From NCBI GenBank assembly GCA_049680295.1, contig JBAUHN010000479.1:1-24051 (forward strand): a stretch of 24,051 bases of DNA, written 5' to 3'. The notes below the pieces were generated by a model. The model was not told the origin of the DNA. It did not search any database and saw nothing but the letters and a program-made list of their open reading frames with translations. This stretch comes from JBAUHN01 sp049680295 (GTDB lineage: Bacteria > Pseudomonadota > Alphaproteobacteria > Rhodobacterales > Rhodobacteraceae). Of this stretch, positions 21,289 to 24,051 are shown piece by piece. The position numbers were made by a program, and so were the translations under genes. Within the stretch, counting starts at the first letter, position 1. Every line of letters begins with the position of its first letter.

Positions 21289-23205
21289 TCAGGCCGAAGG
21301 TTCCGGTTTCAACCCACCCGAAGGCGGTGTCTTTTTCGCCTTGGCCTTTGGAATGGCGGTCACACTGGGCGCGCTGCCACTGTCGGGTTTGTCATCCTCA
21401 TCCGCGTCCGGCGTCGGAGGATCGCCATTCATCACGCGTTTGATCTCATCCCCGGTCAGCGTTTCATATTCCAGAAGGCCTTGGGCAAGTCGTTCAAACT
21501 CGACCTCGTTTTCGGTGATGATCGACATTGCGCGCTCATAGCCATCCTGAATGAATGTGCGCACCTCTTCCTCAACCAGTTCCTTGGTATTGGCCGACAC
21601 CGAGAAACCCGCAGTACTGCCGGAATAACCATCCGCCGCTTCGGAATAGTCGATATTGCCAACCTTGTCCGACATGCCCCAGCGCAGGACCATTGCCCGT
21701 GCCAGTGCGGATGCTTGCTGAATATCACCGGCAGGCCCGTTTGAAACAGAATCCGGCCCGTATTTGTGGATTTCAGCCGCTTTGCCCGCCATCGCCATTG
21801 CCAGACGTTGATGGCATTCGTCCTTGAACATATTCAGACGGTCCATTTCAGGCAGGCTCATCACCATGCCCAGGGCACCGCCGCGTGGAATAATTGTCGC
21901 CTTATACACCGGATCGCATTTTGGCAGCATCATCCCCACCAGCGCGTGGCCGGATTCGTGATAGGCGGTCATTTCCTTTTGTTCCTGCGTCATCACCATA
22001 GACCGGCGTTCCGCCCCCATCATGATTTTGTCCTTGGCCTGCTCAAAATCGAACATGGCGACAAAACGGCGACCAACACGGGCAGCACCCAATGCCGCCT
22101 CATTCACCAGATTGGCCAGATCAGCACCTGAGAAGCCGGGCGTGCCGCGCGCGATAATGCGCAGGTCAACGTCAGGACCCAGTGGCGTCTTGCGCGCATG
22201 TACGCCCAAAATCTTTTCGCGCCCCTTGATATCAGGGTTGCCAACAGACACCTGACGGTCAAAGCGACCGGGGCGCAGCAAAGCGGGGTCCAGCACGTCT
22301 TTGCGGTTGGTGGCCGCGATGATGATAACGCCTTCGTTGGCCTCAAACCCGTCCATTTCGACCAGCAATTGGTTCAACGTCTGTTCACGCTCATCATTGC
22401 CGCCGCCATAACCGGCACCCCGGTGACGGCCAACCGCGTCGATCTCATCAATAAAGACGATGCACGGCGCGTTCTTTTTGGCCTGCTCAAACATGTCGCG
22501 GACACGGGATGCGCCGACACCAACAAACATTTCGACAAAGTCAGATCCCGAGATTGTGAAGAACGGCACACCCGCCTCGCCCGCAATGGCGCGAGCCAGC
22601 AGGGTTTTACCGGTGCCGGGAGGGCCCTCAAGCAACGCGCCTTTGGGGATTTTACCGCCAAGCCGCGAGAATTTTTGCGGATTGCGCAGAAATTCGACGA
22701 TTTCCTCAAGCTCTTCCTTGGCCTCATCAATGCCCGCCACATCATCAAAAGTGACGCGCCCATGCTTTTCGGTCAGCATCTTGGCTTTGGACTTGCCAAA
22801 GCCCATGGCCCCGCCTTTGCCGCCGCCCTGCATCCGGTTCATAAAATAGATCCAGACACCGATCAGCAGCAAGAACGGCAACAGCGACATCAAAAAGGTC
22901 TGGAACCCCGATTGTTGCTGTTGCTCGGCCCGGACGGCCACATCATTGGCGATCAAAAGCGACGTGATTTCAGCATCTTCCGGCTTGATTGCGACGTAGT
23001 CCGACCCATCAGCGCGGCGAAAGCGCACCTGTTCGCCGTCCAGCGTGACATTGCTGATCTCGCCCGCCTCGACGGCGCCGACAAATTCCGAATAACTGAT
23101 TTCACGACTTTGCAGCGTGTTGCCCGATCCGCTGAACAGATTGAACAAGGCCAGGATCAATAGAAACAATACGACCCAGAAGGCTATGTTGCGTGCGTTG
23201 CCCAA
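21289..23205 (-). CDS. ftsH: ATP-dependent zinc metalloprotease FtsH
   Basis: The product is 638 aa. It is a membrane-bound hexameric protease that degrades unfolded membrane proteins and regulators. Membrane segments lie at about 7-25 and 103-121, enclosing a periplasmic domain. The AAA module has Walker A GPPGTGKT (194-201), Walker B 'VFIDEIDA' (250-257) and an SRH with 'RPGRFDRQV'. The protease site is HESGH (416-420), with Asp494 in 'GDIQQAS' as third zinc ligand. The tail after 595 is Asp-rich, then Lys/Pro-rich. The start codon is TTG at 23205-23203, supported by a strong AGGAG seven bases upstream and the usual 'MGNARN' N-terminus. It follows tilS by 78 bases, a conserved order. Confidence 0.97.
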   Translation of the reverse strand: MGNARNIAFWVVLFLLILALFNLFSGSGNTLQSREISYSEFVGAVEAGEISNVTLDGEQVRFRRADGSDYVAIKPEDAEITSLLIANDVAVRAEQQQQSGFQTFLMSLLPFLLLIGVWIYFMNRMQGGGKGGAMGFGKSKAKMLTEKHGRVTFDDVAGIDEAKEELEEIVEFLRNPQKFSRLGGKIPKGALLEGPPGTGKTLLARAIAGEAGVPFFTISGSDFVEMFVGVGASRVRDMFEQAKKNAPCIVFIDEIDAVGRHRGAGYGGGNDEREQTLNQLLVEMDGFEANEGVIIIAATNRKDVLDPALLRPGRFDRQVSVGNPDIKGREKILGVHARKTPLGPDVDLRIIARGTPGFSGADLANLVNEAALGAARVGRRFVAMFDFEQAKDKIMMGAERRSMVMTQEQKEMTAYHESGHALVGMMLPKCDPVYKATIIPRGGALGMVMSLPEMDRLNMFKDECHQRLAMAMAGKAAEIHKYGPDSVSNGPAGDIQQASALARAMVLRWGMSDKVGNIDYSEAADGYSGSTAGFSVSANTKELVEEEVRTFIQDGYERAMSIITENEVEFERLAQGLLEYETLTGDEIKRVMNGDPPTPDADEDDKPDSGSAPSVTAIPKAKAKKTPPSGGLKPEPSA

Positions 23206-23259
23206 GGAAACTCTCCTAATTGCGCGGGGGACACACCGGTATGGCGTGACCTTTGTACT

Positions 23260-23287
23260 AAGATAGACATCATACTTGTATCTTCAA
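23260..23287 (-). promoter_or_regulatory. Candidate ftsH promoter (possibly heat-shock type)
   Basis: On the minus strand, TTGAAG (23287-23282) and TATCTT (23265-23260) are separated by 16 bases. The -35 half overlaps the tilS stop codon. TTGAAG with a CTAT-type -10 resembles alphaproteobacterial RpoH promoters, and ftsH is a classical RpoH target. The match is modest (4 of 6 each against the housekeeping consensus). Confidence 0.3.
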
Positions 23288-24051
23288 TGCGATAATAGTG
23301 TGGCAAAGAATGCGTCTTCTCCACCAACCACCTCCGCTTGCCACTCTGACGACGGGCGCGCAAGTGGTGCGGCGATTATTTTATCGCCTGACCACACGGC
23401 AGGCGTGCTGCGCAATACGCGGTGCGGACGCCCGGTTTCGCGCCAATCGGGGCATTGCGCAAGGCCCGCATCACCCAAGGCGCGCACGCTTGACCCGCAA
23501 CTACCGGATGGGCCGCGAAGGTCCCAACGCGCATCCCAAAGGGCTGGCAGCGCAGTTGCCATGTTTTTCACAGCGTCATATTCGCGAAAGACCCAGATAT
23601 CGCCCCGGACGACGCTAACATGGCAACCGTCAACCGTGGCGCCGCGCCCCTGTTTCAACCCGTCAATCAATGCGGCCACCGGTGCGCGCCGGGCCGGATA
23701 CAGCGCACCGCCGACCCAGGCCAGTGCCTGTACGGTCAAGCGGCGGGCGGTTTCGTCTGGCAGGGATAAATAAGCGGCGTGATCCATCACAACCGCGCCG
23801 GCATCCACACGCAGCATTTTGCGCGCCGCACTATAGCTTTGCCGCTTTAACGCAGCGCGGGCCTGGCTCAGGTTTGCGGCAACCTGGCCAAGACTGGTCG
23901 CGTCTATGCCCAAAGGCGCCAGTGCATCCAGCGCTTTGCGGGCTTTGATGCGGTCATATTTCAGATCGTCGTTGCTGGGGTCTTCGACCCAAGAGATGTT
24001 TCTACTATTCAAAAAACTGCGCAGATCTGGTCGACCTGCCGACAATAGCGG
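23284..24051 (-). CDS. tilS: tRNA(Ile)-lysidine synthetase, C-terminal part (cut by window edge)
   Basis: The frame is open through the window edge at 24051, and the visible 256 residues begin PLLSAGRPDLRSFL. TilS converts C34 of the CAU-anticodon tRNA-Ile to lysidine with ATP and lysine. The visible 'WVEDPSNDDLKYDRIKAR' (about 21-38 of the fragment) is the hallmark of the end of the N-terminal ATPase domain. The SGGxDS P-loop lies beyond the window. The remainder is the variable C-terminal region typical of alphaproteobacterial TilS. The order tilS then ftsH supports the call. TTG at 24045 is internal and not a start. Confidence 0.9.
   Translation of the reverse strand, partial: PLLSAGRPDLRSFLNSRNISWVEDPSNDDLKYDRIKARKALDALAPLGIDATSLGQVAANLSQARAALKRQSYSAARKMLRVDAGAVVMDHAAYLSLPDETARRLTVQALAWVGGALYPARRAPVAALIDGLKQGRGATVDGCHVSVVRGDIWVFREYDAVKNMATALPALWDARWDLRGPSGSCGSSVRALGDAGLAQCPDWRETGRPHRVLRSTPAVWSGDKIIAAPLARPSSEWQAEVVGGEDAFFATLLSH

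Noticed and set aside
1..24051. CRISPR arrays, insertion sequences, prophage genes, tRNA or rRNA genes
   Set aside because: I looked for spaced direct repeats, transposase-like proteins, terminal inverted repeats and cloverleaf or rRNA-like sequence and found none.

Overview
The window looks like a chromosomal segment of a marine-type alphaproteobacterium of the Rhodobacteraceae (roseobacter group). This is inferred from the style of the proteins (Flp pilins with a GAVTVDWVVL core, the tad gene order, an Lhr-type helicase next to PdeM, fhs-folD) and from moderate GC content; no 16S or other taxonomic marker is present. I see no insertion sequence, phage gene, CRISPR array, tRNA or rRNA. Gene density is high. 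The only gene-free stretch over 300 bases is the promoter region at 1424-1783.

Region 1 (1-1423): the 3' part of a 3-oxoacid CoA-transferase B subunit faces a secreted lytic transglycosylase on the minus strand. Region 2 (1424-12589) is a Tad/Flp (type IVb) pilus locus. It begins with an AT-rich regulatory region holding a perfect TTAA-N7-TTAA CtrA-type box. Two small Flp pilins follow (63 and 58 aa), each trailed by a strong hairpin. Then come cpaB, a terminator, the secretin cpaC, an OmpA-domain lipoprotein in the slot usually held by cpaD, another perfect hairpin, and a tightly packed run: cpaE, cpaF, tadB, tadC, two TPR lipoproteins and the prepilin peptidase cpaA. Together these encode the pilins, the enzyme that processes them, the outer-membrane channel and its lipoproteins, the localisation factor, the motor ATPase and the inner-membrane platform. 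TadE/TadF/TadG-type pseudopilins are not in the window.

Region 3 (12635-13942) is a poorly characterised AAA+ ATPase with an N-terminal winged-helix-like segment. It lies directly downstream of the pilus locus and is the best candidate here for an under-described component. Region 4 (14046-17627) holds an Lhr-like 'ligase-associated' DEXH helicase, the PdeM metallophosphoesterase nuclease and a PaaI-type hotdog thioesterase. The helicase and PdeM are two parts of a four-part DNA-repair module whose ligase and MBL exonuclease are not here.

Region 5 (17766-24051) is all on the minus strand. In transcription order it holds tilS (partial), ftsH with a classic terminator, a MOSC-domain protein, fhs and folD. 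Fhs and FolD together interconvert formate, formyl-THF and methylene-THF. The fhs-folD gap carries two copies of a GC-rich hairpin repeat.

The window is mostly recognisable biology. The most useful additions are the second mini-pilin (58 aa), the CtrA-type promoter architecture, the series of hairpins that divides the pilus locus into transcript segments, and the AAA+ gene at its end.
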